From: Quercus robur
Taxonomy: Eukaryota > Streptophyta > Magnoliopsida > Fagales > Fagaceae
NCBI RefSeq assembly: GCF_932294415.1
Contig: NC_065545.1
Span: 17,488,857 to 17,552,856 of the forward strand
Length of the DNA: 64,000 bases
Direction of reading: 5' to 3'
Position numbers and translations under genes: made by a program. Below, in pieces: positions 23,065 through 35,333 of this stretch. Numbering within the stretch: the stretch's first letter is position 1; each line of letters opens with the position of its first letter. Below the pieces are notes generated by a model that ran no database searches, was not told the DNA's origin, and was given only the letters and a program-made list of their open reading frames with translations.

Positions 23065-23504
23065 TATTTTGGAAACCAATGTATTTAAGTGTATTTTTTG
23101 AAAATAAGCGTTTAGTTCCGTACTGTTGGAATCAAAATGGAAGACGGGAAATTTTTTGTTTTTTGGACAACGTGTACCGTATGCGTATTGTATGCTTTTA
23201 TTTTTTACTAACTAGGCAATTGATAATAACTAATTGTACTCGGTTCCTAATAAATATTTATTGAATTTTTGGGATACATCTAGCTTAAAATTAAGTATAT
23301 TTGTTTCGTTAGCAATAACTTAGCATAAATGTAATGATATATGGTATATAAATTGATGCAAATCCTATATTTTTTTTTAATAAATGTATGATTTATATGA
23401 TTAATTAACATACAAAGTCACTACAATATATTTTTTTCCCTCAAAAAATGTAGGATCGTAGATTCATGATTCGATCCTATAATCACTGGCAGCTCTACTT
23501 GTAT

Positions 23505-23532
23505 GTGAGGGTGGTCCTAGGACCACCCTCAC
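23505..23532. repeat. Perfect 28-base palindrome
   Basis: GTGAGGGTGGTCCT followed by its exact reverse complement with no loop. Confidence 0.9.
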
Positions 23533-23754
23533 TTGTCACAAAAATTTTTTTATACATTCAAAAAAAATTTTATATAAATAATTATTTTAAACTAATATGT
23601 TCTGTGACCACCCTGAATTGAAAAAATTATATAAATATATATATACTTAAAAAATATATATTATTTACTAAATTAACCTATTTTGACTACCCTAACAAAA
23701 ATTTTGAACACTTTTACTTGAGACTCATAAGAAATTGAGTTCAATAAATATAAA

Positions 23755-23920
23755 AGTAATGCTATATCCACAATATTTACATAATAATTTCGCAATAAAT
23801 CTTATGTGGTAAGCTGTTACTAATTATACTTCAGGTTCAATATTGACATGTTTTAATAACAGGTTAACAACTTGTTGCATAAGATTTGTTATGAAATTGT
23901 TGTGATCACTTTATTATTCT
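23755..23920. mobile_element. Palindromic MITE, family A, copy 4
   Basis: AATGCTATATCCACAATATT at the left faces the inverted counterpart ending GTTGTGATCACTTTATT; the CTTATGTGGTAAGCTGTTAC core is inverted as GTTAACAACTTGTTGCATAAG. Non-coding. Confidence 0.5.
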
Positions 23921-24529
23921 CATATTAGCATTTTCAATTTGCACTCTATCTTTTATTAGTCTATTTTTTTTTTCTTATTCTCTTTGTTAGTATAAAAAAA
24001 TTGTAATATTTAATGTATTTGCGTGTTTTTTTTTTTTTTGTGACGTTGATATATTCAAATTGTCTCTTTATTAAATTTTGTATAATTTAAGTTTCTTAGT
24101 GACCATCCTAAAAAAAAATTCTTAGAGCCGCCACTACCTACAATTCACAATCTCACCTATTTCTCACAAACTTACGTAGAATCCTGATTTTGACAACCCT
24201 ATTGCACACTGTTATATTCAAGTCGGTGAAGTATTTTTAAACCTAGCCTTTTTAGCCCAAGCAGTCAAAAATGACAAACCAAGCCCCCCATCTGAACCTT
24301 TTACAAAATTCACATAAGAGTTTATCATTCCATCATACTGATTATTAACTTTTAAATCATTGTTGCAGAGTTGCCAATTGTCTCTTCATTAGCAACACAC
24401 ACCATTATTAGTTTGCTGACATGGCACAAACATGGTCATGATGTTAGCAACCTTTTTACATAGAAATGTTGCATAACATTTTTTTCCCCTTCTTTCACTA
24501 AATGAATTTGCATGTAACTTTTTGCTGAA

Positions 24530-24566
<37 letters not shown>

Positions 24567-24828
24567 AAAATTAATTAAAGTATAAATGTCCATAATAAAA
24601 GTGAGGCTTTAAAAAGTGGTATATTAACAAATACAAGTTAAAAAGAAAAAATTGTTGTAACAAATACTAATTAAGCAAAATAAAGAAAACAAATTCGTCA
24701 AGCTGATGTGCAGTCCACATGACATGCATTAATATTATTCCCATATATTACAAGGCCACTCTCATGAACTTACAAAGATAAAGCATCACATATGTAATTA
24801 GCTAACAAACACAGACACCATTTTCTAC

Positions 24829-24834
24829 TTTATT
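24829..24834 (-). terminator. Poly(A) signal AATAAA of FPF1-like gene B
   Basis: AATAAA on the minus strand about 135 bases downstream of the stop, in sequence conserved with gene A. Confidence 0.55.
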
Positions 24835-24967
24835 GTAGTACACCAAAGCTAAGAAGCCAAATTGGCCTGCATGACACACTAGTCCTAAAATCTAGGACAA
24901 AACAAGGGAACCACAAGCAAACTACTACTTTATTTATATATCAACAACTAATAAGAGACAGTGAGAG

Positions 24968-25276
24968 CTACTCATCCTTGACATGGAAGGTATTGGGACA
25001 TTTAACGACAATGTCGAACATTTGAACAGAGCCGAACCTTGAGAAGTCCCGAGGGAGAGAAATTAGGTCGATGGTGGGAGGCTTATGGAATTGCAAGAAG
25101 TCAGGGTCACCTCCATTATACCTTTCCCACCCTAATTGCCTCAAGATTTGCTCAAGGGAAGTGTAAGATGATACCACTTGATTAGTTGCTGTGTGCACCA
25201 AAAGAGACTTTTTCCCTCTTGGAAGTTGATCAAGGCTAAATACACCATTTGATCCGAAAGTCCAAACCCCAGCCAT
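24968..25276 (-). CDS. FPF1-like protein B (flowering-promoting factor 1 family)
   Basis: 102-residue single-exon protein, MAGVWTFGSNGVFSLDQ at the start and KCPNTFHVKDE at the end. It shares the core ERYNGGDPDFLQFHKPPTID and ISLPRDFSRFGSVQMFDI with protein A. Differences cluster in residues 6-35, where B has a two-residue insertion (PRGKKSLLVHTATNQV). Start set by conserved MAGVW. Both members of the pair have intact frames, TATA boxes and poly(A) signals, so both may be expressed. Function is inferred only from the FPF1 family, which affects flowering time and growth in model plants. Confidence 0.93.
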   Translation of the reverse strand: MAGVWTFGSNGVFSLDQLPRGKKSLLVHTATNQVVSSYTSLEQILRQLGWERYNGGDPDFLQFHKPPTIDLISLPRDFSRFGSVQMFDIVVKCPNTFHVKDE

Positions 25277-25386
25277 TTTCTTAGTTGCTTTTGTAGTTTT
25301 AAGATTTTGGGTGTTTTGTGGGAGCTATAGATAGAGGAGAAGAAAGCTAAGAGTGGGTTGGTGAAGGAAGGAAAGGAAGGGTGGGG

Positions 25387-25395
25387 TATATATAA
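25387..25395 (-). promoter_or_regulatory. TATA box of FPF1-like gene B
   Basis: CTTATATATACCCC on the minus strand, 111 bases before the ATG, matching gene A. Confidence 0.65.
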
Positions 25396-25744
25396 GTGTC
25401 GTGGGGGCAAATAAAACAAGAGGAAAATACTCTAGGATTGGAAGTGGGCGTTTAAAGGAGGGTGATGATAGGCATGTTTGGCTTTGGCATAGAATCTAGA
25501 TATTGTGGGTCCAAATGGGTTTAAATATGAGGGTGCATGGATGCTTCATGTTCCCATCTACAATATGAATTAGGGCACAGGCACCATATCTGTGGTTTGG
25601 GTTTAGGACTTATCTTTGTGTTCTTGCGAAGCTTTTAACTTCCTTTGCTTTTTCAATGGGGAATCTTTAGGGGACACAATGTTTTATATATTTGAAGAAG
25701 TCAATTGATAAAAGAAGTTGTTCCCACTTACATCACGAGTTATC

Positions 25745-25750
25745 CACGTG
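25745..25750. promoter_or_regulatory. Conserved G-box CACGTG upstream of FPF1-like gene B
   Basis: About 470 bases upstream of the start, in a block (CCCACTTACATCACGAG then CCACGTGAAG) shared with gene A. Confidence 0.45.
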
Positions 25751-26525
25751 AAGTGAGTGTGAGAGATTGGGAAATATGTTGTCATAGGTGTTGTTGGGTT
25801 TGGTGAGTGAAAGATATGCGTCTTTGTTTTCTTTTTGTTGGGTACTCGTCATTGGGAATAAACCAAAATCTTAAAGGTAAATTTAGTCACTTTGTGTTGT
25901 GGATGATTATAAGATGAGTTCTGGTGCTCTTTGTCTCAAGAATAAACATAAAAACACGTTCAATCATACAATTAATTTTACAATTTATTAACTTGTGTGA
26001 TTGTGTAAATGATGGATAGTTTTATGACCACTATTGACTTGTGTGATCTACCATTTTTGGTCGATCACATAGTTACACAAAACAACAAATTATAAAATCA
26101 AATATGAGATTAATGATTATATTTATTAGAAGAGGAAAAAGCCCAACAAAATTAATAACGCCCTCTCATATCCAATTAGCTAGCACTGTTTGCAGTATAA
26201 TATGCATCACATCACATTATATTTTCGATAGCATACATGTATAGCACCAATTATTTGTGGATCCTCTTAGCCAAACAAAAATTGTGGATACATTGCAAGA
26301 TTACACTTCACCTGAGGTCCTGGAAATCTACCCTTTTGTGAGGCTGCAGGAGTTCAGGAAAGGATATGCACGAAATAGATTAGAGATATTTGGTGGAAAA
26401 AAGAAAAAGACAAAAAAAAAAAAAAAAAAAAAAAAAAAGATAAAGATATTCCCAAGCCTTAAAGAGAAAATATCTATGGGCAGAAATTGCATAAATCTGT
26501 ACTCCACAAACTCTAGCCCTTTTAT

Positions 26526-27080
26526 TATTTCGTAGGGTAAGGTGTACTCCAGCTATGTATGTCATTCTATGTAGTGTCCTATTCAAATAAAGAAGGGTTT
26601 TGTTAGGTTGACCATCAGTATAAAAATTTTGTCATATTTTATGAACAATGGCTCTAATGAAATGCGAGTTTAGGCATTATCGAAGAAGGGTTCAAAAGAA
26701 AGGCCAAAATGATGTGAATAGAAGTTACGAGGAATGACAGCATCGTTAAATAATATCCAAGTAACAATCATCATGCTGGCTTTCATTCCTGGTAGTTGGT
26801 ATGGCCTCCTTTAGCCACAAATACAATAATGCCTATTCACCGCAATTGGATTGGGTACACTCTGATTTTAGTAATGCTTAATCCTGTTGTACTGTGCTTG
26901 GATTTGGTTAATGATAGTATAAAATAATAATAAAATCCAAGTAACTGACCCCAATAAATTGGTTATAAAGTTTGATTTAGTAGAGTGAATTGATTTTATT
27001 TTTAACTTTTTAATTATAATTAAGTTGAAAGGGAGATTTGAATTCTGAATGTTTTCGTTATAAAAACCATAAAGTGCTTA
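26526..27080. other. Intergenic, no gene seen
   Basis: Single-copy-looking AT-rich sequence between the FPF1 duplication and a solo LTR. No domain in any frame. Confidence 0.45.
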
Positions 27081-27085
27081 CAAAT

Positions 27086-27901
27086 TGTTAGGTTCTAAGG
27101 AATTAGGAACTAATGTATTAAAACTTCAATGTGTAATGTTCGCAAACCATGATCAAAACATTTAGTCTAGATTTAGGCTGCTCAAAGTGTGTTTTTGTGT
27201 AAAGTTGGAATCAAGTGTACTGCAGAATTTATTGTGTAAATCTGCAAAGCTTGATCGATCGAAGCTCGTGTAGATTGTTTTTTTGCAGAATTTTCAACTC
27301 AGCCCTAGCCCGTATGACGTGTAAGGTTTTATGTTTTGCCTTAAATATAAAAAGGAAAAACCCTAACCACGTTTTATTGTTGTTGTTTATGTTGTATGTG
27401 TGAATCTCTTGTGAGATCTAGATGTGTTTGCCTTCATTCATACTAGGGTTATCAAGAATCAAGATTCATGTTAAGAGCTTGATGATCGCTTCAGTTGCTG
27501 CATAAAGAGCTTAAAGAGAAACACAAGTGGGAGTACTTGTGGTTGCTGTGAATCCAAGAAAGAAGTAGTCCATGGACTCGGAGCTATCACGTGGTCGTGG
27601 TAGTAAGTTTTCTACTTGAGATAGTAATAGGATGCTAGTGGTCTAAGTCGCTATTGTTAAACTTCAATTCTTTCATAGTGAATCTGTTTTACCTTAAGGA
27701 TAGTTAGGTTAAATCCTCCCCAGGTTTTTTACTGGTTTGGTTTTTTTGAGTTATCATATCGTTGTATTCTTTATTTTCCGGACTGTTTCAATGATATGAT
27801 TTATCTGTGTTAACCTAGATCTGCATAATTTATCTAAGTTAATCACTTGGCTAAATAACTGGGTTAATCTTGTTTGTGTTTAAGGGGTCTAAAAACGTAC
27901 A
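27086..27901. mobile_element. Solo LTR, 816 bp
   Basis: Begins TGTTAGGTTCTAAGG and ends AAAACGTACA, the canonical TG...CA. It is flanked by an exact 5-bp duplication CAAAT (27081-27085 and 27902-27906). No internal retrotransposon sequence remains, so it is the product of recombination between two LTRs. Superfamily cannot be decided from the LTR alone; a Copia origin is possible. Confidence 0.8.
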
Positions 27902-28147
27902 CAAATATAACATATTCTTTTGTTAATTATCATAAGAATAGTGGATGCATTCATCATGGAATGGATCACATAAGTTTTAAATCTCTTAATATTTATTTGG
28001 GAACAACTTATCTAGCTTTTTGCTGAAAACTTTTTTATGAAAGTATACTTGTACCTTGAAAAAATTTGAAAAGTAAGAAAGGGTTGAAAAAAGTGAAGTT
28101 TTGAAAAACTGTACATAAAAAAACTAAAACTAAAAGTTGAACTTATA

Positions 28148-29400
28148 AGAGCATTAGTATTGGAGGTGCTAAAAAGCTAAATTGCTATTTTTAGCATCAC
28201 CATATACAAAAAAAGGTGCAACATTGGTGGTGGTATAGGTAAAATTTTTACCTACTCAACTACAGTGCACAACCATAAATGGCTGTGCACTGTAGCTCAA
28301 ATCTAAACTCAAAAAATATTTTTTAAACCCTCCTCACATTAAAATATTATTTCTTTCTTTATATTTTTTCTATTTCTTTTTTCCTCTATTGTTTCACTCC
28401 TTCCCTTTCTCAAATAGATCAAACTCTCACCTTTCTCTCATCCTTCTCATCAAACTCTCACCTCTATCGATTCATCATCCTCCTTATCGTCGCCACCAAT
28501 GTTCACGCACCATCGCTGAAGCTCACACACCGTTCATCCATCGCCGACCCACGCACCATCACCATCACCAACCCACTCACCTATTCATCCATCATCCTCA
28601 CCAAAGCTCTCTATTCAATCAACCATTGTCGTGGGCAGTGGGCTTGTGTTTTCCAATCTGTGGGCATTTTGGTGCAATTGATGAAATTTTCGAGGGTATT
28701 TTGTTTACAAGGTTACTTCAAGAGCTGTGGGTTCTTGTGTCTTTGGTGTTTTATTTATGTGTTTAATTAAGGCATTTTAGTGAAGTATTGGTTGGGAATG
28801 GTTGTGTTCATAATGGATTTTGTTTGTCAAGCCCATTGATTATGCTTTCTTTGTTCTTGAGCTTAGTGTGCGTTTGGCTACCAATTAAAAAGCCAACTTA
28901 TTTTACTATTCATCTTATTTTTGCTACTATTCATGAGCTCCACTATACTTTTTAGTACTATTCATTGGTCTCACTATACTATTTTAGCTAATTTTTATTT
29001 TTATCTATAGTACTTTTAGCCAAAAAAATTCAGTTTCAGTAAAATAAACGGATCCCAAACAGACTCTTAGTGGTTGTAGGCAGTGTTTGTGGCTGTTGTG
29101 GCTGAGTGATCATATGTATCCAATACTTGTGTTTGTGGCTGTTGTGGGTAGTGTTTTACGATCTGATGTGAGGATTGGTTGTGGATTGAAAAGAGGGAAA
29201 AAGAGAGATAAAGAAGAATAGATAAATAAACAATAAATAAATAAATTATTTATTGTAGTAGATATATTATTTTATTGTGTTGAAAGCTAAAATAAATCCA
29301 CTGATATTGGGTGTTTTGTAAAGTGAGAAGATAAAATTAATAAAGTAATTTATGATGAAGCCAAATAGCTAAAATAATGAAATATCTACTACCGAGTAGG
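28148..29400. mobile_element. Non-autonomous element with GAGCAT-type end, carrying a nested MITE
   Basis: Left end AGAGCATTAGTATTGGAGG. The reverse complement of the right part contains CCCAATATCAGTGGATTTAT, resembling the left end. A hairpin with perfect 12-base arms (CTACAGTGCACA) lies at 28260-28295. The proline/histidine-rich open frame at 28389-28766 has no domain and looks spurious. A Tourist-like MITE sits inside. The right boundary is approximate. Confidence 0.4.
28866..29066. mobile_element. Tourist-like MITE, 201 bp
   Basis: TTA target duplication (28863-28865 and 29067-29069) with ends GTGTGCGTTTGGCTACC and, as reverse complement, GAGTCTGTTTGGGATCC. Interior has repeated TACTATTCAT motifs. 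Fits the PIF/Harbinger Tourist class. Confidence 0.7.
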
Positions 29401-32400
29401 GAATAGGGATCTCATTTAGTGCTTATCCTTTAGTTATTTTTTACAACTTTATTTTCAAAATCTAAAAACAAGCACCATTTAACTGAAACTGTTATGAAAA
29501 AAAAGCTTTAATTAACTGTTGTTCTTCATACTGATGAATATGTATAATGTTTGAATATGAAAAAGTTTATTGGTGGATAGGATTTATTCTTTTACTACAA
29601 TTTTATTTTCAACAGTTCTTAATCTTTGCTCTAGTGATAAAAAAAAGAAAAAAAGAGAGGGCTAAAATTGCGAGATGTCTTAGAATAGATATTTTCTAAA
29701 CTAGAAAGGAAATAAACAAAAAAAGAAAAAAAAGAAGCAGCAAAAATCGTAGAAATTTTATTTTTGGATATCATGCACTTTTGCTTTATTTCAACATATT
29801 CTCCATGCACATGATGACTATTGATTATAAGAGTCACTTGAATAAGAGTTACAAGAACTAGTACATGCAGTTCAATCATTATTGGTGATTGGGACAATCA
29901 ATTATGATAAATAATGAGTATTATGATTAGATTATCCTCAACTTGTGAATAATCTGGGAAAAAATGCTAAAATATTACTAATTTTATCATGAAATTTATT
30001 CATATCATGATGAATATAATTGATATCACATCATAGTTCGCAACACAATAAATTAATTTATTAATTGTCTTTTTATTTTATGTTTCGAATTTAACACCAT
30101 TTTTTTAAGGCTTGATAGTAGCCATACATAACTTCTAATCCAATTAGAGACTTCTGATATCATAGTCAATTCATGATTGATAATTTGATTGAGTTTTCGA
30201 GTACCTAAATTGTCAAAAGGACCACCACGCTAGGTTTCAATCATCATAGTCCTATAATTTTTGCTTTCTCTACTTACAAGTTTAGAATATTTTGTTGCAT
30301 AAAATGTAATGTTGCCCACATGGCATCACATGGGTTTTCTGGTCCTCCATCTATAGGACCTTTTAGCAATCACACGTCTTGTCAAAATCTATCATTTGCA
30401 GACGCTTACTGGAATTGTCAAAAATTCATCTACTCATATATCACCTTTTAATTTTAGCTTTTAATTTTTATATATAGATTTTTAATTTTTTTTTTTACTT
30501 TTTTTAAATTTTTTTCTAAATATAATTATACTTTAATATACTTTCAACAAAAAACTAAAATAATTGTTTTCAAACTGACACAAAATATACTACAAATAGG
30601 TCTATAAATTAATTGAGTTGTTTATAAAGAACTCTAACTTGACTAGAGAAAAAAAAATTATAATTATTTATAACTTATTTAGTAAATGAGTTATGCTTAA
30701 GCCTAACTTTAAACTTAACTATTAAATAAATCAAGTTCGAATATAATAATATACTCTTAAACAAACTCATGAATATAAAGTTGGATTCAAGCATATATAA
30801 TATTATAGGATTATGTTATACATGTATAAATATACTTATATATAATTTGTATTTGATTGTATAAATTTGTAAATAATTTTATAACATATCAAATGACTAT
30901 TTGTATTAATGATAATATTAAAAGTCCATTTTGTAGTAAAACTATATATATATATATATATAATTTTAACAATAGATAATATTAGTGAATCTATTTTTTA
31001 TAAGCTTATAAAGGAAAATAATTCTATCTAATTAACTCAAGTAACTTGTGAACAAACTTAAACATTTTCGATAAGAAAATGAATCAAGCTTGAATATGTA
31101 ATCTAGTTTAATAATGAGCTTAACCTCAATTTATGCATGAAATAAAATTAAATGAACAATCCAAAATTATAATACTTGACTTGGCTCGGCGAACTTAAAA
31201 ATAATATTCCCTCAAAACTTCTATTTGTTTTCCCCTCAATAGAAAAACATCTATTATTTATATAGGACTCATTAATGTGTACTTAAACTCTAAGGCTTGC
31301 ACTGTTTTAGAGTCTCTATGTCAATAACCTAATGCATATATCTTTGAGACACTGCAAGGATTGGTACATAAATTATAAAAATAGTACTAGTAATTAATAC
31401 TAATAATCATGATATTGATTTTGTTCTAGCAAGAAAAAAAAAATGATAATGACTGTCGTTGTTTTCGTGTTTGTAATTTTATTTAAAGCACCAAAAAAAA
31501 AAATGTACGGCATTGTGGACTAGAGCCAATGGTGGTCCTCACCTTTTCATTCCTGAAGCGCTGAACGGTGATTCTATTCTCCCTCATGATCAAACATATC
31601 TAGCTCCACCAGAATAACAAGGAGACCATGCAAATTTTTTGCATGCCTTTAGGCATTCAAGCCTCAATCACATGGTCTGCCTATGTTTCTGTATGTTCCT
31701 CTTTATGTGATGCTCTAGATCCCAATGACAGACCCATCACAATCCTTTGATTTCAAAAAAAATCCTTTAGTGGTACCAAACTTCCATACTAGCTAATTAT
31801 GTTGTTTCAGATCTCGCTATATATCAACTCCTAAAATTTCCAGCTGCCATTTTCTCTTTTGTTTTGGATAAAGATTCAGCTTTTTAGCGCACATATCATG
31901 GAAAGTTGTAATTCTATCCAATATCGAAGTAAAGGGATAAGCCTTGAAATCGATCGGTACCCATTAAGTCATACATACTCCTACCATGGTTGTGACTTGT
32001 GATCAAGATTGAAGGGCACGCTCATACACAAGAAAAGGTGGACATGCCTCTGAAAATGCACGTGTATATTCATGCGAACTTCACGACACCCACATACATA
32101 GATTCATGCTTCTACTTTTTTGTTAGTACGAACCTGCCGAACATATAGCAAGTTCTTTTCACAGAAGCTTTTAGCTTTAATTAATGGGTGTCTTTGTAAA
32201 CTAGCTAAGGAAGCTTTAAAAGGGTCTTATCTATATTGGGAAGTATTAAACAAATACATTTTAAATTAAAAGTAGCCTTGTATGAACCTATTAACAGGAC
32301 CATTTCATTAAAAAATTTCCTTAGAATTACACTTAAATGCTAAAATTATTATTAATACAAAGTGTCAATAAACTGATGCGGTAATAAGTGCAATTAATGT

Positions 32401-32576
32401 CACGTCAATAACATAATAAATAGATTTTTTTTTTTTTTATGATGAGAAATAAATAGATTTGTTAATTAGTTTTTTTTTTGTATTGTATTTAAAAGTTGTC
32501 ATATTATTTTATAAGAATTTATTTTTAGGTAGCTTATTTTATAAGATTTAAGTAGTAAAATTTGTATCTTCCTAAA

Positions 32577-32618
<42 letters not shown>

Positions 32619-34047
32619 GTAAATGGGTAGTCTTAGGACATTTGTTAATAGACCATTTAAGACAAATTTTAATATTATTTTTATGAAAAATATAAATAAA
32701 TAAAAAAGTCAAAAAATATAATTACTTTTTATTTTCCCATAAAAAATTTCTAAAAATAGTTTCTAAACTAATGTTCTACCGATTAACTTTTTCCACACAA
32801 AATAAATATGTTTCATAATAATTGATGCATAATTAGCACAGCTTCCAATATATAAAAATGATTATTGAACTACATAGTGATGATATAAACAATAATAACA
32901 ATATACAAGATGTCATCCAATTTTTCCCATGGTTTTCATTTCTTGTCTACAGGAAAATTATATATGCAAATATTCCTATTCGGCTATTCCAATAACTTTG
33001 ATTTTTTATTTTATGAATACAAATTCCTATTCATAGTGAGTAAAAGTTAATAATTATTTTTCAATAAAAAAAAAAAAAAAAAAAGCGCCAATCTTTTTAG
33101 AGGAAAAAGAAAGATATTTACTCATATACTATTTGACTGTAAAGGATGGTGGGCATAAAAATTAGAGACTCATAGTGATAGCACACATTACACACCGCAA
33201 GCTTTTGATACTCTAAAATAGAATATTGCGAATGAAAGATAAGTGTCATTGCACCCATGCCAGCAGATTCACTTTCCATTTCCAACTAGGAATAAGGCCA
33301 ATGATTTAATTTGTCAATTCATACAAGTGTTCGAATTTAGGATGACAAATCACAAAAGTTATAAAACCATCACATAATAAAGTTTATCTATTTTCCTTTT
33401 TTAATTTTTCAATAACAAAAAAAGGAGTTTGGTTTGGGGGGAGAATCTCCAAATTCCATTATTCACCACAAATTTTTTATCAAAATTTTTTTTATTTTTT
33501 TATTTTTTTTATCCCATTTGAAATGAGAATCAAAGGAAAAAAAGCAGCCTCCACTCATGCTAGTCTCTATCTAACTCACATATGCACTAATTAATTTAAG
33601 AATTAAGTTTGAAAAAGCATGGATTGGAAATTTGCAAAGCCGCGATATTTTTTCCCAAACCAACGGCCCTAAAGTTGTTGATTACAATAACATTTTTAAC
33701 TCATTGACGGCTGGACCGACAACCCAACCTATTTATTCTTTACCAAAGATATACTCTTTTATAGTACCAAAAAGAAAAAGATACTAAACTATTTTTTTTT
33801 CTCTCTCAATATATTCTTAGTATATTATTATGGTATACTTGTTTTAATATACATTATGTCAATAGTGAACATATTTAATATACATGTTAGTGAATGAGCA
33901 CTCACTCGAAGTCCATTATACCAAAATTGGATGCGTGTTGTATGTGGGTTCTAAACTTAATTTAAAATACCATGTTATGATTCCAGATCAATGATTCCAG
34001 ACCAAGCCATTGCACTTGATGCCTAAAAGTCCTATACCACAACTTCG
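29401..34047. other. AT-rich intergenic DNA, no gene seen
   Basis: Contains several poly(A/T) runs (for example about 32576-32613), a (TA)n run near 30945-30962 and decayed repeat-like stretches (30600-31200). I found no protein domain, tRNA or known miRNA core in either strand; the frame at 29631-29897 is unsupported. A spliced gene with very short exons cannot be excluded. Confidence 0.45.
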
Positions 34048-34050
34048 AGA

Positions 34051-34051
34051 T

Positions 34052-34096
<45 letters not shown>
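34051..34096. repeat. (TA)n microsatellite, about 46 bases
   Basis: About 22 consecutive TA units followed by GACACACACA. Confidence 0.9.
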
Positions 34097-34106
<10 letters not shown>

Positions 34107-35154
34107 CTATACACACCTTGGCCAAACAATCTCTTAAGCATAATATATTTGATTCTTTTAATATAGGCTATTGTCCCCTCTGTTTTGAGTCTATTATCAA
34201 TGTCAAGACAAACAACCCTGTTTTTTTTTTTTTTTTGGTAGTTCCTTTGTTTTGTTTTAATAAATTCTTTTTTTCATTAAAAAAAAAAAAAAAAAAAAAA
34301 GAAAAGAAAAGAAGGTTGATGAGAAAGGAAGACAGAAGTGGGAGCCACTTCATTTTTTAATTATTTTCCCTGTCTTATTCTTAGCAAGTGGGGGTTCATT
34401 GATTCTTCCTTCTTTTTCTTTTCCTTGAATAAAAAAATTTCTTTAAAAGTTTTTTACCGATTCGTCCTTTCCTTATGGACATGTACCCCATTATAACATA
34501 TTAATTGCATAGACAATCTAAAGGGTGTTATACTAATCAACATTTAATTTAGTTTAGTCACAAAAATGCAACATTAGGAGAATAATACTAAACTTAAATG
34601 TGTTTTAAAGTAGAATAACCCTTTTTTTTAATTTGAATTTAATTATAAAGTGGAATAATGTAGGATTACCAACATATATATAAAACCTTGATGAAATCTA
34701 GCTCAAAGGAATTTTCTCAAAGTTGAAGGTGAAAAGAAACAAAAATTAAGCTAGGATTTTCTATTTTATTAGATAATATATCTTTGGTTGGTGATTCTGT
34801 ATTCCCATTCCTAAAAGGGAGAAATACGCTACAAAGAGAGTAATTGCTTGTAACTAACGTGATTTTAAAGACAAAAATTGATAGACAGTGGACCATACAC
34901 ATTAAGCCGACATGAGTGGCGTGGGAATGTTTCTTTATTCGGCATCTGTTCAATCATAGCTAATTACGGGTATTTAATTTTGATAGTCTGATTGGGCTCA
35001 ACTTTAATATTTTTAAGACCAAACTATAGCTGAATCGAGTTGAGTATTAAATATTCAAATTGGGCTGTATATCATTCTCAGCTCGAATTTGTCTTGAGCT
35101 CGCTTATAAAGTTTAAACCATATATGGAGCTTCTTAAAGGTTCAAGTAGGCCAA
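34097..35154. other. AT-rich intergenic DNA, no gene seen
   Basis: T- and A-runs at about 34220-34300. The frames at 34010-34360 and 34717-34953 are low complexity and show no domain. Confidence 0.4.
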
Positions 35155-35333
35155 TAACATTTTAGTTCAATAGGTGATTTTTTGGTGTTTCTAACATAAA
35201 TGTTCAGAGTTCAATTGTAATTCAACCTCTGTGAATGTGAAGATAGGAAGGAGAGTCTAGTAAGTGGACTGAAGCCATCAATGGATGATATCCCTGAGTC
35301 CCCAATTATCAAATTAAAAAGAAAAAAAAAAAG
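35155..35333 (+). mobile_element. Candidate tRNA-derived SINE
   Basis: Box A-like TTAGTTCAATAGG (about 35163) and box B-like AGAGTTCAATTG (about 35207), spaced as in a tRNA head, then an unrelated body and a purine/A-rich tail at 35316-35333. No clear target duplication. Confidence 0.4.

Larger units (their letters stand above)
21206..26525. repeat. Tandem segmental duplication, right unit (contains FPF1-like gene B)
   Basis: Second unit of the duplication. The homology begins at GGTAAATCAAGTTGTACC, breaks at about 21335, resumes near 24205 (TTATATTCAAGTCGGTGAAG) and ends near 26525. The 2.87-kb interruption is made of several small transposons. Without it this unit is about 2.45 kb, like the left one. 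Confidence 0.85.

Noticed and set aside
28389..28766. 125-codon frame rich in His, Pro and Ser
   Set aside because: Lies inside a non-autonomous repeat, has no domain or signal, and is of CTC/ACC low complexity.
31400..32160. Possible miRNA or non-coding gene in a less AT-rich stretch
   Set aside because: I could not find a conserved miRNA core or a long stem by eye; small-RNA data would be needed.
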